Assembly (NCBI GenBank): GCA_905236675.1
Contig: CAJOND010000012.1
Span: 62,001-126,000, forward strand
Length of the DNA stretch: 64,000 nt
Reading direction: 5' to 3'
Origin: Candidatus Rifleibacteriota bacterium
GTDB taxonomy: Bacteria > Muiribacteriota > Ozemobacteria > Ozemobacterales > Ozemobacteraceae
This document shows positions 42,943 through 52,484 of this stretch, piece after piece. Made by a program: the position numbers and the translations under genes. Numbering within the stretch: the stretch's first letter is position 1; each line of letters opens with the position of its first letter. Below the pieces are notes generated by a model. The model did not search any database. It was not told the DNA's origin and saw only the letters and a list, made by a program, of their open reading frames with translations.

Positions 42943-44979
42943 TTACCTAGCTAGATCAAAAAAGTATTCATTTTCAACAATACCTTTTTCATTATACATA
43001 AGATGAGATCCTTCAAAATCTAGTTTATAAGGTTTATTTGTCAATCTATTATTAGGGAATTCCTGACCAAACCAATTGCTTAATTCTCCAATTGAAGAAG
43101 GAAGCCTACCTTTTTCACAATAAAAAGAGTTTATAGCCAAAGCTATAGCACAAAATTCCATTTTAGCCAGAGTTTCTTCATTATTAACCTTCAATCTTCT
43201 ATAATTTGGATAATAAAGTAATACCATATGTTTTATTATAAATGGTTCTGGTTTAAAAATAGTTTTTAATAAAAATGAAGTAGATTTAAAAGCTGATACA
43301 TCATTTTGAAGATAAAGTTCATCTAACTTTTTGTTCATCTCATCCAATTGTTTTTTTATTTCATATAAAGGTTTATCAATAAATTTTTCTGGTTCTTTAT
43401 ATAAAAAATCCAATAATTCTTTATATTCTTGAGTTTCCTCTACATAAGCAAATATACCGTTTTCATATTTTTCAAAGAATATCTTCATATAATTATCAAA
43501 ATATTCTTTTTCAAACTTTAAATTATCAGATAATTTAGGCTGTTTATCAACAAATTCAAGAATATCTTTAGCAACTAGCTTTGCAAGCTTTTGGCTATTT
43601 AATCTTGGTTTACTTGCCCAATTTAAAATTGAATCGCAAGCCAAACTGTTACTAATCAAGTAAATTACTCGTGCAGAAAAGAATCCACTAGAGGAATAAT
43701 TATTTAATAAATCATTTGAAACATAGAAAATACTATGTATCAACAATAAAGATGTATCATAATCCCTTTTTTTATCATAATAACGACTTAGCAAGTTCCA
43801 ATATCTTATACTATTTCTATAAGCTGAAGTATTTGGAGAATCAGGCATGTCTTTTCTTTCGTTATAAGAAAGTCTATCCTGATTTTTTGTTTCATTCATT
43901 TTTGCTTTTATAGCTGGAATAAATTGAGTTTTAAAATCATTAATATTTTCAGGAATAATAGTATTTAAGTTTTCATAAAGTTTTTCTTCCATAAAATGGT
44001 TGCCTAAATCTTTACCTCTTGGCACCAAAGTGTCTATTTTACTTATTTCTTCATATAGTTTTGGATTAGGCATAAATTTTTTTGCGTAACTTGGAAAATT
44101 TTCGTCATCATGTTTTGTATGTACTAAAAATTCTGGTAATACTGATTTAAGTTCCTCTGGTGTATGAAAAACAGCTTTTCTCGTTTTTTCAAAAAGATTA
44201 TATGACTCATAACCTTTATAAACTATATAACCACTAAGGGCCCCAATTACAGCAAAGCTAAAAAACAATATGAAAAATACTTTAAAACAACTGCTTTTTT
44301 TCTTCTTTTTTGGTTTGTAAATAGAAGGCTGTTTAGCTGCAGGACGATGTTGGACATTACTTTTTGAAAAGGTTTTTGTTTTTGAAGAGCTTAATTCTTT
44401 TTTTATAACTTGATTATTGGCTTTATTATCTTTTTTATTTTCAGTTTTTTTAGGTTGTTCATTATTAACGGATTTTGTATCCTTTTTGCTTTCAGTATTA
44501 TCTTTAACTTCTTTTTCTATTATAGCTTGAGATTTTGTATTATATTCTGAATCAGTTTTAACTTTTGATTCTAATTCTTTCTTAGTTTCAACATTATTTT
44601 TTATTTCAGGAATATTACTATTTTTTGAATTTATATTAGATGCAGTAATATTCGGTTCTGTATTTTTCTTTTCTTCTAAATTATTTCTATTATCATCATT
44701 CTTATTTGAATCTGAAATATTGCTTGTTTTATTATTAGTTTCTATATCATTCTTTGATTCATTTACAACTACAGATTCTATTTTTCCCTTAACTTCAGCA
44801 TTATTACTACTTTTTTCATTAACATTTAATTCGATATTATTCTTAGCTAAAGAATCATCATTCGTTTCTTTTTTTGGTTCAACTTTATTTTTTGAATCTG
44901 TATTTTCTTTTTTGTCACCGAAAAGACTAGACAATTCGTCTAAGTCAGGTAAGTTAAAATTTTCAGATTTATTATCCAT
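42943..44979 (-). CDS. Large membrane protein with Asn/Lys/Glu-rich low-complexity N-terminus
   Basis: Residues 1-225 are low complexity, rich in N, K, E, S and D, ending in a basic KPKKKKKSS stretch. One membrane helix follows (about 231-252, FKVFFILFFSFAVIGALSGYIVY), so the acidic/Asn part is cytosolic and about 420 residues are outside. The outer part is helical. Its end reads LAINSFYCEKGRLPSSIGELSNWFG...DFEGSHLMYNEKG, a pattern I know from proteins that carry a pseudopilin-like or secretion-substrate C-terminal module (A-x-x-x-x-G-x-x-P-x-x-L-x-x-L). Function unknown. A terminator ends the upstream glgM-glgE direction at about 45001-45031. Confidence 0.7.
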   Translation of the reverse strand: MDNKSENFNLPDLDELSSLFGDKKENTDSKNKVEPKKETNDDSLAKNNIELNVNEKSSNNAEVKGKIESVVVNESKNDIETNNKTSNISDSNKNDDNRNNLEEKKNTEPNITASNINSKNSNIPEIKNNVETKKELESKVKTDSEYNTKSQAIIEKEVKDNTESKKDTKSVNNEQPKKTENKKDNKANNQVIKKELSSSKTKTFSKSNVQHRPAAKQPSIYKPKKKKKSSCFKVFFILFFSFAVIGALSGYIVYKGYESYNLFEKTRKAVFHTPEELKSVLPEFLVHTKHDDENFPSYAKKFMPNPKLYEEISKIDTLVPRGKDLGNHFMEEKLYENLNTIIPENINDFKTQFIPAIKAKMNETKNQDRLSYNERKDMPDSPNTSAYRNSIRYWNLLSRYYDKKRDYDTSLLLIHSIFYVSNDLLNNYSSSGFFSARVIYLISNSLACDSILNWASKPRLNSQKLAKLVAKDILEFVDKQPKLSDNLKFEKEYFDNYMKIFFEKYENGIFAYVEETQEYKELLDFLYKEPEKFIDKPLYEIKKQLDEMNKKLDELYLQNDVSAFKSTSFLLKTIFKPEPFIIKHMVLLYYPNYRRLKVNNEETLAKMEFCAIALAINSFYCEKGRLPSSIGELSNWFGQEFPNNRLTNKPYKLDFEGSHLMYNEKGIVENEYFFDLAR

Positions 44980-45000
44980 TAATAACTCGGTGGTATTTAT

Positions 45001-45031
45001 AAAAACCTCGGAATAATATCCCGAGGTTTTT
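45001..45031 (-). terminator. Terminator after glgE
   Basis: An 11-bp stem (AAAAACCTCGG with CCGAGGTTTTT) lies 9 bases past the glgE stop, with a T-tract on the minus strand. Confidence 0.85.
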
Positions 45032-45039
45032 ATTTATAA

Positions 45040-46980
45040 TTATTTCTTAATTAGAAATATGTGTGCAACTCCAACTTCTGGATTAAGTTCAACGTAGTTA
45101 CGTTCACCATTCCACCAGTAGCGGTTATCTGTCAGCAGATCATGGACTTGATAGCTTTGGTCTGGAGCTATTCCAAACTTTTCTATAGGAACATAAACTG
45201 TAGAAACTTGAGTTTGGAAAGGATCAAGATTTACAACTACCATAATATGGTTATCGCCCATTGATTTTCCATAGAACAAAATCTTGTCATTATCTGCACG
45301 ATAAAATTCAAGATTATCATATTCCTGAAGAGCTGGATTTTCCTTGCGGATTCTGTTTAACTTGGCAATCATTTCAACTATATTACCAGGGGCATTCCAA
45401 TCTCTGAAGCGAATTTCATATTTATCGCTGTTAAGATATTCTTCTCTGCCAGGAATAGGAATTCCTTCGCAAAGTTCAAATCCCTGGAACATTCCATAAA
45501 GAGTAGAAAGAGTTGTAGCTAAGACAGCTCTTATCTGATACCCTGCCCTACCGCCGGTCTGCAAGAAATATGGGAAAATATCTGGAGTATTTGTAAACAG
45601 ATTTGCTCTGTAGAAATCTGATTCAGGTGGAGTTGTAAGTTCTTTGAAGTAATCTGTAATTTCCTGTTTTTCAGTTCTCCAGGTGAAATAGCTGTAAGAC
45701 ATGGTGAAACCAAGCTTAGCCAAAGACTTCATAAGTTTTGGTCTAGTGAATGCCTCAGCCAAGAATATTACATCAGGATACTTCTTCTGAGTTTCAGCTA
45801 TAACCCACTGCCAGAAACGGAATGGCTTAGTATGCGGGTTATCAATACGGAAAATTCTAACGCCTTTTTCCGCCCAGAATAAGAACAATCGAAGCATTTC
45901 ATCCCAGATTTCTTTGTATTTTTCACATTCAAAGTTCAATGGGTAAATATCTTCATATTTTTTGGGTGGATTTTCAGCAAATTTTATTGTACCGTCTGGT
46001 CTTTTGCTGAACCAATCAGGATGCTGTTTTAAGTATGGATGGTCAGGAGAGCAGTTAATAGCAAAATCCATAGCTAGTTCGATTCCGTAACCAGCAGCAG
46101 CTTTAACCAGTTCTTCAAAATCTTCCATTGTACCTAGTTCTGGGTTAACAGCATCATGACCGCCATGTTCATTACCTACAGAATAAGGACAACCAGGATC
46201 TGTTTCTGAACATACTAAGGAATTGTTTGGACCTTTACGTTTTGTATGACCAACTGGGTGAATCGGAGTAAAATACAAAACATCAAAGCCCATTCCAGCT
46301 ATATGTGGAAGTCTTTTTATAACATCTTTGAAAGTGCCATGTTTACCTGGTTCAAAAGCACAGTTACGAGGGAAACATTCATACCAGGCGGCAAATCTTG
46401 CTTTAACTCTATCTACTCTGACTCTGTACAATGGGCTTTCAACTCTTGTGGCAGGGTCTGGGTTTGCACTAAGTATTGCTTCAAGTTTTGGGTCACTCAA
46501 AATCTGCCATAATGCAGCATCTGTCAGCTGTTTTTCAGCTTGAGATAGAGCTTTTTTCAGGAATTCTTTATCAGAATCCTTAAGCCAGCCTTTAAACTTA
46601 CCAGCTAATTCTATACCTTCAAGTATGTCTGAATGGTAATCTACACCAGCATCGACTTTTTTGCGGGTATCAAATACCCAAGTTGCGTAGTCATCACAAT
46701 AAGAAGCTAAGCAGTATTCATAGAAACCAATCTGTTCAACTTCAAATTCAGCTTCCCAAAAATCCAAACCTGGGTTCGTACATTCCATACGAACATAGTT
46801 CCACTTCTGACGGCCTGCAACGCGATATTCAACCCAGGCACAAATCTTCTGGTGACCATCGCGGAAAATATCGGCTGTAATATGAACTTTATCGCCTGGT
46901 TCTCGCTTTATTGGGTAAAGCCCGTTATCAACCAATGGCTGAACATTTTCAATAAAGGTTCTTTGTCGATTCTTATTCAT
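45040..46980 (-). CDS. glgE: Alpha-1,4-glucan:maltose-1-phosphate maltosyltransferase (GlgE, GH13)
   Basis: A 646-residue GH13 enzyme that extends alpha-1,4-glucan with maltosyl units from maltose 1-phosphate. Residues 1-190 hold the N-terminal all-beta/helical domains of GlgE. The barrel has the GlgE-typical FAAWYECFPRN, GFDVLYFTPIHPVG, NNSLVC, DFAINCSPDHPY, RIFRIDNPHTKP (nucleophile Asp near 380) and FLAEAFTRP (Glu near 410). N-P-H-T-K-P in place of the usual amylase D-x-x-x-H marks the GlgE subfamily. The C-terminal beta domain ends the protein. It lies 7 bases after glgM, a known functional pair. G+C is higher than in most of the window. Confidence 0.93.
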   Translation of the reverse strand: MNKNRQRTFIENVQPLVDNGLYPIKREPGDKVHITADIFRDGHQKICAWVEYRVAGRQKWNYVRMECTNPGLDFWEAEFEVEQIGFYEYCLASYCDDYATWVFDTRKKVDAGVDYHSDILEGIELAGKFKGWLKDSDKEFLKKALSQAEKQLTDAALWQILSDPKLEAILSANPDPATRVESPLYRVRVDRVKARFAAWYECFPRNCAFEPGKHGTFKDVIKRLPHIAGMGFDVLYFTPIHPVGHTKRKGPNNSLVCSETDPGCPYSVGNEHGGHDAVNPELGTMEDFEELVKAAAGYGIELAMDFAINCSPDHPYLKQHPDWFSKRPDGTIKFAENPPKKYEDIYPLNFECEKYKEIWDEMLRLFLFWAEKGVRIFRIDNPHTKPFRFWQWVIAETQKKYPDVIFLAEAFTRPKLMKSLAKLGFTMSYSYFTWRTEKQEITDYFKELTTPPESDFYRANLFTNTPDIFPYFLQTGGRAGYQIRAVLATTLSTLYGMFQGFELCEGIPIPGREEYLNSDKYEIRFRDWNAPGNIVEMIAKLNRIRKENPALQEYDNLEFYRADNDKILFYGKSMGDNHIMVVVNLDPFQTQVSTVYVPIEKFGIAPDQSYQVHDLLTDNRYWWNGERNYVELNPEVGVAHIFLIKK

Positions 46981-46987
46981 GCCTTTA

Positions 46988-48196
46988 TCAACCCTTCTTA
47001 AGAGACTTGTAAAGTTCTACAGTCTGCTTGGCTATTGATGTCCAGCTGAATACATCTTCAACACGCTTTCTGCCTGCTACTGACATCTTTTTGCAGAGTT
47101 CAGGATTAGCCCACAAAGTGTTGATTCCATCAGCCAAATCTCTAGAGAATTTATCTGGATTAATAGGTTCAAATGGAGTGTGATCCATCTGTTCAAGTTT
47201 TACAAGTTTGCCAGTAACGCCGTCTACAACTACTTCTGGAATACCGCCAACAGCACTGGCAACAACCGGAGTTCCGCAAGCCATAGCTTCTAAGTTGATA
47301 ATTCCGAATGGTTCATAAATTGATGGACAGCAGAATAAACCAGCATGAGAATAGAGTTCTATCTTAGCCTGATTTGATACCATTTCGCTAATCCAGTAAA
47401 CATTAGAGCGGCCTTTAGAAGCTTCCTTAAAAGCATTTTCCATTTCTACTTTGATTTCTGGAGTATCAGGAGCACCAGCACAGAGAACTACTGGAATATC
47501 AGGATTGATGTATTTAATAGCATTTACAAGATGGATAATACCCTTTTGGCGGGTAATACGGCCAACAAAAAGAACATAAGGCTTTTTGGGGTCGAAACCG
47601 AATCTAGTAATGTTTTCTACAGAATCAGTTTTCTTGTATTCATCAGTATCAATGCCGTTGTAAACAACTTTAAGACGTTCTGGTTTAACATTGAATAGTT
47701 TTTCAACGTCAGCTTTTGTGCCATTGCTGACGGCAATAACAGCGTCAGCCATTTCTATAGCCATTTTTTCAACCCAACAGCTGAAATCATAGCCACCGCC
47801 AAGCTGTTCACGTTTCCAAGGTCTTAAAGGTTCAAGAGAATGGGTTGTAATTACTAAGGGAATACCATAATTAAGTTTCGCCCAAATACCAGCCATATGA
47901 GTATACCAAGTATGACAGTGTACAACGTCAGCATCGATATTTTTACCAACCATCTGCAAATCTCTATCTAAAGTTTTAAATATAGACTGCAAACCAGATG
48001 GAACTGTTTCGTATCCGTCTCTGGGTTCAAAGCCAGTAGCAGTAATTTTTGCACCTTTTTCTGGTCTTTGATCACCATAGCAGCGAACTTCTACATCTGC
48101 TAATTTTGCAACTTCACGAGAAAGATATTCAATGTGTACACCAGCACCACCATAAATGTGAGGTGGGTATTCGTTAGTAAAGTAAAGGACCTTCAT
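46988..48196 (-). CDS. glgM: GT4 glycogen synthase / maltose-1-phosphate synthase (GlgM type)
   Basis: A 402-residue GT-B glycosyltransferase of family GT4 type. The start MKVLYFTNEYPPHIYGGAGVHIEYL is like the actinobacterial GlgA/GlgM (Rv1212c-type), which makes maltose 1-phosphate from ADP-glucose and glucose 1-phosphate. The nucleotide-sugar end has LFVGRITRQKGI and PSIYEPFGIINLEAMACGTPVVA with the E-x7-E motif. Pairing with glgE directly downstream makes the maltose-1-phosphate synthase role more likely than plain glycogen synthase. No glgB or glgC is in the window. Confidence 0.88.
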   Translation of the reverse strand: MKVLYFTNEYPPHIYGGAGVHIEYLSREVAKLADVEVRCYGDQRPEKGAKITATGFEPRDGYETVPSGLQSIFKTLDRDLQMVGKNIDADVVHCHTWYTHMAGIWAKLNYGIPLVITTHSLEPLRPWKREQLGGGYDFSCWVEKMAIEMADAVIAVSNGTKADVEKLFNVKPERLKVVYNGIDTDEYKKTDSVENITRFGFDPKKPYVLFVGRITRQKGIIHLVNAIKYINPDIPVVLCAGAPDTPEIKVEMENAFKEASKGRSNVYWISEMVSNQAKIELYSHAGLFCCPSIYEPFGIINLEAMACGTPVVASAVGGIPEVVVDGVTGKLVKLEQMDHTPFEPINPDKFSRDLADGINTLWANPELCKKMSVAGRKRVEDVFSWTSIAKQTVELYKSLKKG

Positions 48197-48413
48197 TCTC
48201 TTCTCCTTGATTTATATGTTTCTTGTCATTATAGCATGAATTAGCTCTAATACAATAATTTTTTATTAATTATCCGATTCTCTCACCCGCATCATTCACC
48301 ACCAATCAATAACCACTAACTTACAGTTCTATTTTTATACTTTATTCCAGTTTCGATTTTTCTATTAATATAGTAAAATATATAATAATAATAATGAAAA
48401 ACAGGGGGAAGAT

Positions 48414-49169
48414 ATGGGCTATAGAGGCGCTAGTTATAGAGGTAATAATAATGATCCTATGGTTTTTCTTATAATACTTGGTGCTCTTCTTATCGGATCA
48501 ATTGGAGCATGGATATTCCATTATTTTAGAAAGAAAAAAATAAAAGATTACTGTGCAAGAAATAGACTTACTTATTCTGATAGTCCTGTTGCAATGTCAG
48601 GTTATTCTGAAGCTTTTGATATATTGAATCAAGGAGATAGAAATTATTTTTCTGCAGGAATGTATGGAAAAAGAGGCGATATAGAGTTTAATATAGTTGA
48701 CTTTACTGTTGTAAAAACTCGTTACACATCAAACGGAAGAAGAAACTCAAAAACAAATTATTATACTCTTTGCCAATTATATAGAAAAGGAAATCAATAT
48801 CCCTGTTTCTTTATAAGAGATGAAAATTTTCTTTTAGATTCTTTTGTTTCTATGCTAGGGGGACAAGATATTGACTTTGCAGAAGATAAAACTTTTTCTG
48901 ACAAATTCGTTTTACAAGGATTCAATGAACCTGATGTAAGGCGATTTTTTAACAACAAAGTCCGTAGGGCCTTCGTAAGACATCATCAAAAAGGCTATCG
49001 TTATGAAAGTAAAGGGAAATGTCTATTAGTATATAAGAATGGCTTTGAAACTCTTAATGGTCGCATCAATATGCTTAACACTGCATTAAAAATTTTTAAT
49101 GAAATATCTACAGTAAAATTTGAAGATTCTATGGATGATATTCCTAGAAATCCAAAGTATTATGACTAA
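48414..49169 (+). CDS. Membrane-anchored hypothetical protein, 251 aa
   Basis: A Gly/Asn-rich N-terminal tail (MGYRGASYRGNNN) is followed by one membrane helix (about 17-37) and a basic stop-transfer (FRKKK). The soluble part (about 45-251) is alpha/beta: FNIVDFTVVKTRYTSNG, TLCQLYRKG, FFIRDENFLLDSFVSMLGGQDIDF, then RVFFNNKVRRAFV-like segments. I recall such single-helix proteins with a nuclease-unrelated beta domain in other phyla but cannot name the family. The AGGGGGA ribosome site is well placed. Monocistronic. Confidence 0.65.
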   Translation: MGYRGASYRGNNNDPMVFLIILGALLIGSIGAWIFHYFRKKKIKDYCARNRLTYSDSPVAMSGYSEAFDILNQGDRNYFSAGMYGKRGDIEFNIVDFTVVKTRYTSNGRRNSKTNYYTLCQLYRKGNQYPCFFIRDENFLLDSFVSMLGGQDIDFAEDKTFSDKFVLQGFNEPDVRRFFNNKVRRAFVRHHQKGYRYESKGKCLLVYKNGFETLNGRINMLNTALKIFNEISTVKFEDSMDDIPRNPKYYD

Positions 49170-49206
49170 TTCTTTTTAATACTCAATAGCATTTTACTGA
49201 ATTTAG

Positions 49207-49235
49207 TTGATTAGGAATAAAAGCAATAGTAAAAT
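49207..49235 (+). promoter_or_regulatory. Promoter of cysK
   Basis: TTGATT, a 17-bp spacer and TAAAAT, 36 bases before the cysK ATG. Confidence 0.5.
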
Positions 49236-49270
49236 ACAGCTTAATTAAACACACATTTGGACAAAATAAA

Positions 49271-50206
49271 ATGGCAAAAATATACACATCAGCAGATCAA
49301 ATAATAGGTAATACCCCTCTTTTAGAACTCACCAATTTTGAAAAGAAATATAATTTAAAAGCAAAGATTTTTGCAAAACTAGAATATTTTAATCCTGCAG
49401 GTTCAATTAAAGATAGAGTAGCAAAAGCAATAATTGAAGATGCAGAACAAAATGGACGTTTAAAGCCTGATTCCACTATTATAGAGCCTACTTCTGGAAA
49501 CACTGGAATTGGATTAGCTGCTGTTGCTACTACAAAAGGTTACAAAGCAATAATAGTTATGCCTGATAGTATGCCTTTAGAAAGAAGAAAAATCATTTCT
49601 GCTTATGGAGCTAAAATTGTTCTTACTCCTGGCAAAGATGGTATGAAAGGAGCTATAGAAGAAGCAGAAAAGTTATCCAAGACCATTCCAAATTCTATAA
49701 TAGCAGGGCAATTTACAAATCAGGCTAATGTTAAAGCTCATTATGATACTACTGGCCCAGAAATATGGAATGATACTGATGGAAAAGTAGATATTTTCAT
49801 TTCTGCTGTTGGCACAGGTGGTACCATAACTGGTGTTGGGCAATATTTAAAGATGAAGAATCCCAATATAATAATAGTTGCAGTAGAACCAGCTTCTTCA
49901 GCTTTTTTAGCGACAGGCAAAAAGGGTTCTCATTTAATTCAAGGGATTGGAGCAGGATTTAAGCCAGATGTCTTAGATACAACTATTTTCAAAGAAATAG
50001 CCACTGTTTCTGATGAAGAAGCTTACGAAATGACCTCAAGCATTGCAAAAACGGAAGGCATACTAGTGGGAATTTCATCTGGAGCTGCTTGCGCTACGGC
50101 AATTGAACTAGCTACCTACGAAAAAAATAGTGGTAAAAATATCGTGGTTATATTCCCAGACACTGGCAATAGATATCTTTCTACAACAGGTCTTTTTGAA
50201 GTATGA
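49271..50206 (+). CDS. cysK: Cysteine synthase (O-acetylserine sulfhydrylase)
   Basis: A PLP enzyme joining sulfide to O-acetylserine to make cysteine. PLP Lys47 is in NPAGSIKDRVA. The substrate loop is EPTSGNTGIG (about 72-81) and the phosphate cup GTGGTITG (about 180). The end is VVIFPDTGNRYLSTTGLF, typical of CysK/CysM. 311 residues, full length. No cysE lies nearby and there is no riboswitch-like leader upstream. The non-coding stretch downstream is filled with a repeat. Confidence 0.93.
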   Translation: MAKIYTSADQIIGNTPLLELTNFEKKYNLKAKIFAKLEYFNPAGSIKDRVAKAIIEDAEQNGRLKPDSTIIEPTSGNTGIGLAAVATTKGYKAIIVMPDSMPLERRKIISAYGAKIVLTPGKDGMKGAIEEAEKLSKTIPNSIIAGQFTNQANVKAHYDTTGPEIWNDTDGKVDIFISAVGTGGTITGVGQYLKMKNPNIIIVAVEPASSAFLATGKKGSHLIQGIGAGFKPDVLDTTIFKEIATVSDEEAYEMTSSIAKTEGILVGISSGAACATAIELATYEKNSGKNIVVIFPDTGNRYLSTTGLFEV

Positions 50207-50223
50207 GTAAAAAAAGACATAAG

Positions 50224-50370
50224 ATTAAAGACCAAAATTGGAGGCAATAGGTAGAAGATATAAGACCAAAATTGGAGATATAAGATTTCTTATTTCTTAC
50301 TTTTTACATCTTAGTTCTTAAATCTTAAATCTTCAATCTTCTATCTTATATCTTATATCTATCTTAATAC
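50224..50370. repeat. Heptamer-type repeats in inverted arrangement plus a 15-bp direct repeat
   Basis: The left part is purine-rich with two direct copies of GACCAAAATTGGAG (about 50229 and 50264) and AAGATATAAGA units. The right part (about 50280-50370) is pyrimidine-rich, with ATCTTAA, ATCTTCA, ATCTTCT and ATCTTATATCTTATATCT units of about 7 bp period. The halves are partly complementary, so a long imperfect hairpin is possible. It lies between cysK and the alpha/beta hydrolase gene. Confidence 0.7.
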
Positions 50371-50393
50371 AGTCACAGCATAGAGGCACAACA

Positions 50394-51053
50394 ATGCATA
50401 CAGAAGTTAATGGAATAAATATAAACTACGAAAAATTTGGTCATAATGATAAAAGTATAGTATTACTACATGGAAATGGTGAAGATCACACTATTTTTAA
50501 TGAACTTTCTGAACTATTATCTAATGATTTCACAGTATATGCTCTAGATAGTAGAGGGCATGGTCTAAGTGATCAAGTTGACCATTTTACATATGACGAA
50601 ATGGCAGAAGACGTTGTTTCTTTTATAAAAAAGAAGAAGATTAAACACCCAATTTTGTATGGTTTCAGTGATGGTGGAATATTAGGTCTCTTGATAGCTA
50701 TTAGACACCCAGGGCTTATTTCGAAACTTATAACTAGTGGAGCTAATCTAAAACCTACAGGTCTTAAAAACTGGTTTTTAAGACAATGTGAACTTGATTA
50801 TGCAGAAAATGGTTCTCCCTTAATAGAACTCATGCTGAACAACCCTAATATTACTCATGAAGAATTGCATAAAATCAATATACCAACATTAATTCTTGCA
50901 GGAGAAGACGATTTGGTAAAAGAAGCACATACTTTATCTATACATAGAAATATAGCCAACAGCCAATTGCAAATTATTGAAGGCGAAGGACACGATACAT
51001 ACATAATTCATAACAGAAAAATATATGATATTATAGCCCCTTTTATTCTTTAA
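50394..51053 (+). CDS. Alpha/beta hydrolase
   Basis: A 219-residue cytosolic hydrolase. The oxyanion-hole motif is LLHGNGED (24-31), the nucleophile elbow GFSDGG (Ser92), the acid is Asp in LAGEDDLV (about 168) and the base His in GEGHDTYI (about 203). The SDGG elbow and short cap resemble the MhpC/YdjP-type esterases, but the substrate cannot be told. There is no ribosome site better than AGAGGCAC. Confidence 0.85.
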   Translation: MHTEVNGININYEKFGHNDKSIVLLHGNGEDHTIFNELSELLSNDFTVYALDSRGHGLSDQVDHFTYDEMAEDVVSFIKKKKIKHPILYGFSDGGILGLLIAIRHPGLISKLITSGANLKPTGLKNWFLRQCELDYAENGSPLIELMLNNPNITHEELHKINIPTLILAGEDDLVKEAHTLSIHRNIANSQLQIIEGEGHDTYIIHNRKIYDIIAPFIL

Positions 51054-51074
51054 TAAACTCTTAAAAAACGATTA

Positions 51075-52484
51075 TTATTCAGCAACATATTTTTTTAAAA
51101 AGTCATCTAATGATTTTTGAGCTATTTTTATATTATTAAATAAAGTTCCAAATCCATATTTTCGAAAAGACATATAGTTCAATAATTTATTATTAGAATA
51201 TTGTCTGTCAAAAGCAGCTAATTCCATTTTAGACATTTCTTTTGATAAATCAGTCGCAAGAAGTTTTTCATAAAATTCTTTAAATTCTTTTAAATCAGAC
51301 TCAAAGGTTGGAGAATTTTTATAATTTTCAGCTTTTTCTAATGCTACGGTATTAGGATTAGGTTTTATTTCTACTTCTTTCCCTTTACAGTTACAATTAA
51401 CACTATATTTGCACCAAATATAAGAATAATTAAAACCCTTCTTTTTATTTTCATAGAAATCTTTTTTAACATCTAAAGTTCTATATCCTTTTTCAGGGCA
51501 AACATAATCATTATCAAAAAAAATCAAGAAAGTTCCAGCCATATATTTAATAATTTCAGGATAATACATTTCATCAAGAATTGAGGTTATTTTATCTTGA
51601 TTTGCAACAAAGTAATGAAATATCTCTGTATCTAAGTTAGCTTTAAGAGTTTTATTATCATATTTTGCTAATCCATTTGAATATAAATGCAAAAGAACAC
51701 TAAAAATTTCAATTCTTTTTTGTATTGAACGTAAACCTTCTAAACATTTTTTATTTTTCTCTGTTCTATAATTACTTCTATTCTTATAATAACCAAAAAT
51801 TCTAGCTAAACTATTTATATCTTTTGAAAATCTTTCATAATTTTGCATCTGATAATTATAATGAACTTTTTTTACATCATTTAAATCAAATATATTCTTA
51901 GGAAATTTTTTCAATATTTCTATAAATTCTTTTTTAAATTCGCTTGAAGCCCCGTTTTCAAAATAATTAGACAAGCTTCTAATTACTCCAGTAAAAGGAT
52001 TAGAATAAGCAACTCGTACTGTGATACTATTATCTTTTGCAATATTCTTTGTTATTAAAATAATAGATTTCCATATTACAGAAGCATACTCAGTTTTACC
52101 TTTAGATATGCAATACCATGCTATATTGTTTGCTTTAAATAGTTTTTGAGAAAAAAAAGGAATATCAGGAGATAATCCGGTTTCATCTCCATCATATTTG
52201 GGCATAATATAAAAAAAACATTTTTCAGTATTATTCCCTTTTTCTAATAAGTTTATTATTTTTTTAAAATAATCAGATTCTATATTTAAAGTTTCTACAT
52301 TTGTATCTAAATTATCAATGCTATAAATCATCTTGCTAGTATTAGGTAATAGCTTAACTGCTTCCAAATACCAATATGCAGCATTATCTTCTGAATAAGG
52401 TGATGCATAACAATTAGGAATAAGTAAAATAATAAACAGAAAAGCAAATAATATGTTATTAAAATAATTAGATTTAAAAATCAC
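51075..52484 (-). CDS. Secreted hypothetical protein, 469 aa
   Basis: I do not recognise this family. A hydrophobic signal (NILFAFLFIILLIPNCYA) precedes an all-helical, Lys/Asn-rich mature part starting SPYSEDNAAYWYLEAVKLLP, a pattern seen in other helical secreted proteins of this kind of genome. Two Cys (NCNCKG, about 365) and a CPEKGYRTLDV segment may bind metal or form a disulfide. The start codon overlaps the GLUG-protein stop by 4 bases (ATGA), so the two secreted proteins are made together. Confidence 0.65.
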   Translation of the reverse strand: MIFKSNYFNNILFAFLFIILLIPNCYASPYSEDNAAYWYLEAVKLLPNTSKMIYSIDNLDTNVETLNIESDYFKKIINLLEKGNNTEKCFFYIMPKYDGDETGLSPDIPFFSQKLFKANNIAWYCISKGKTEYASVIWKSIILITKNIAKDNSITVRVAYSNPFTGVIRSLSNYFENGASSEFKKEFIEILKKFPKNIFDLNDVKKVHYNYQMQNYERFSKDINSLARIFGYYKNRSNYRTEKNKKCLEGLRSIQKRIEIFSVLLHLYSNGLAKYDNKTLKANLDTEIFHYFVANQDKITSILDEMYYPEIIKYMAGTFLIFFDNDYVCPEKGYRTLDVKKDFYENKKKGFNYSYIWCKYSVNCNCKGKEVEIKPNPNTVALEKAENYKNSPTFESDLKEFKEFYEKLLATDLSKEMSKMELAAFDRQYSNNKLLNYMSFRKYGFGTLFNNIKIAQKSLDDFLKKYVAE

